NCBI GenBank assembly: GCA_015501075.1
Contig: JADNYJ010000234.1
Coordinates: forward strand, 1-55,190
DNA: 55,190 bases
Direction of reading: 5' to 3'
Source: Gymnopilus junonius
Lineage: Eukaryota; Basidiomycota; Agaricomycetes; Agaricales; Galerinaceae
Position 1 is the stretch's first letter. Each line of letters opens with the position of its first letter. This document shows positions 55,075 to 55,190 of this stretch, one piece after another. The notes below the pieces were generated by a model. It was not told where the DNA came from, ran no database searches, and worked only from the letters and a program-made list of their open reading frames with translations. The position numbers and the translations under genes were made by a program.

Positions 55075-55190
55075 TTAGGGTGGTGGTGGTATTCCTGCAC
55101 TTGAAGGCCGGGGGCGCTGTGGATAACAGGGAAATTGGGGGACAATCTCCATCCTGTTTCGCCTTTATAAGGCTCTTCAGATCCTACAGC
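55075..55190 (-). repeat. A-type unit, cut by the window edge
   Basis: Starts TTTAGGGTGGTGGTGG with one telomeric repeat and continues to the end of the window. More units are expected to the right, towards the telomere. Confidence 0.6.

Noticed and set aside
49558..55190. Hammerhead ribozyme of the kind known in Penelope-like elements
   Set aside because: I looked for the CTGATGA and GAAA core on both strands and found no correctly ordered set.
1..55190. tRNA genes and CRISPR arrays
   Set aside because: No A-box/B-box pair with a cloverleaf was seen, and the repeats here are not regularly spaced direct repeats with unique spacers of CRISPR type.

Overview
The window looks like a subtelomeric stretch of an agaricomycete (mushroom-forming basidiomycete) chromosome. 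Reasons: genes are full of 46-110 bp GT-AG introns; there are F-box genes of mushroom type, a PCNA gene with a long charged insert, a solo LTR bounded by TGTAACG and CGTTACA, a fungal TET/JBP dioxygenase gene, and many units that start with the telomeric repeat TTAGGG. All calls were made by eye from translation and motif recall. No database search was run.

Layout. (1) 0.8-18.3 kb is ordinary chromosome arm: an F-box gene (minus strand, one frame break), a candidate small secreted Cys-rich protein, two more F-box genes, a solo LTR with a 5-bp target duplication, a 3.8 kb stretch without recognisable genes, then PCNA (minus) head to head with a Ser/Pro-rich protein gene. PCNA carries about five one-base frame breaks. 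(2) 18.3-19.65 kb is a cluster of short units, each starting with TTAGGG and cut off at a different point. (3) 19.65-49.55 kb is an accessory island: a frame-broken family gene, a tandem array, a fragment of the splicing-factor gene SF3B1, a 16-exon SNF2 ATPase, an 856-residue unknown protein, a small unknown protein, an ATP-grasp-like protein, a 2-kb inverted repeat, a coiled-coil protein and an apparently intact TET/JBP-type dioxygenase. About 40 copies of a 17-bp CpG-bearing palindrome (GACGYTC-N3-GARCGTC) are scattered through the spaces and arrays of this island, and I found none outside it. (4) 49.56-55.19 kb is a second, larger cluster of TTAGGG-started units. One contains the C-terminal part of a Penelope-like reverse transcriptase on the minus strand.

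Interpretation. The unit clusters fit endonuclease-deficient Penelope-like elements (Coprina type of basidiomycetes) that prime on the telomere G-strand. Each unit has a fixed telomeric start on the left and a ragged end on the right, which places the chromosome end to the right. The island seems to have been added between two such clusters. A SNF2 remodeller, a TET/JBP dioxygenase, an ATP-grasp-like enzyme and a dispersed CpG palindrome family in one 30-kb block make a reasonable candidate for an undescribed mobile or epigenetic system. The physical association is seen; the functional link is inference.

Caution: single-base frame breaks are frequent in some genes (PCNA, the 20.5-23.5 kb gene) and absent in others. 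They may be pseudogene lesions or assembly errors.
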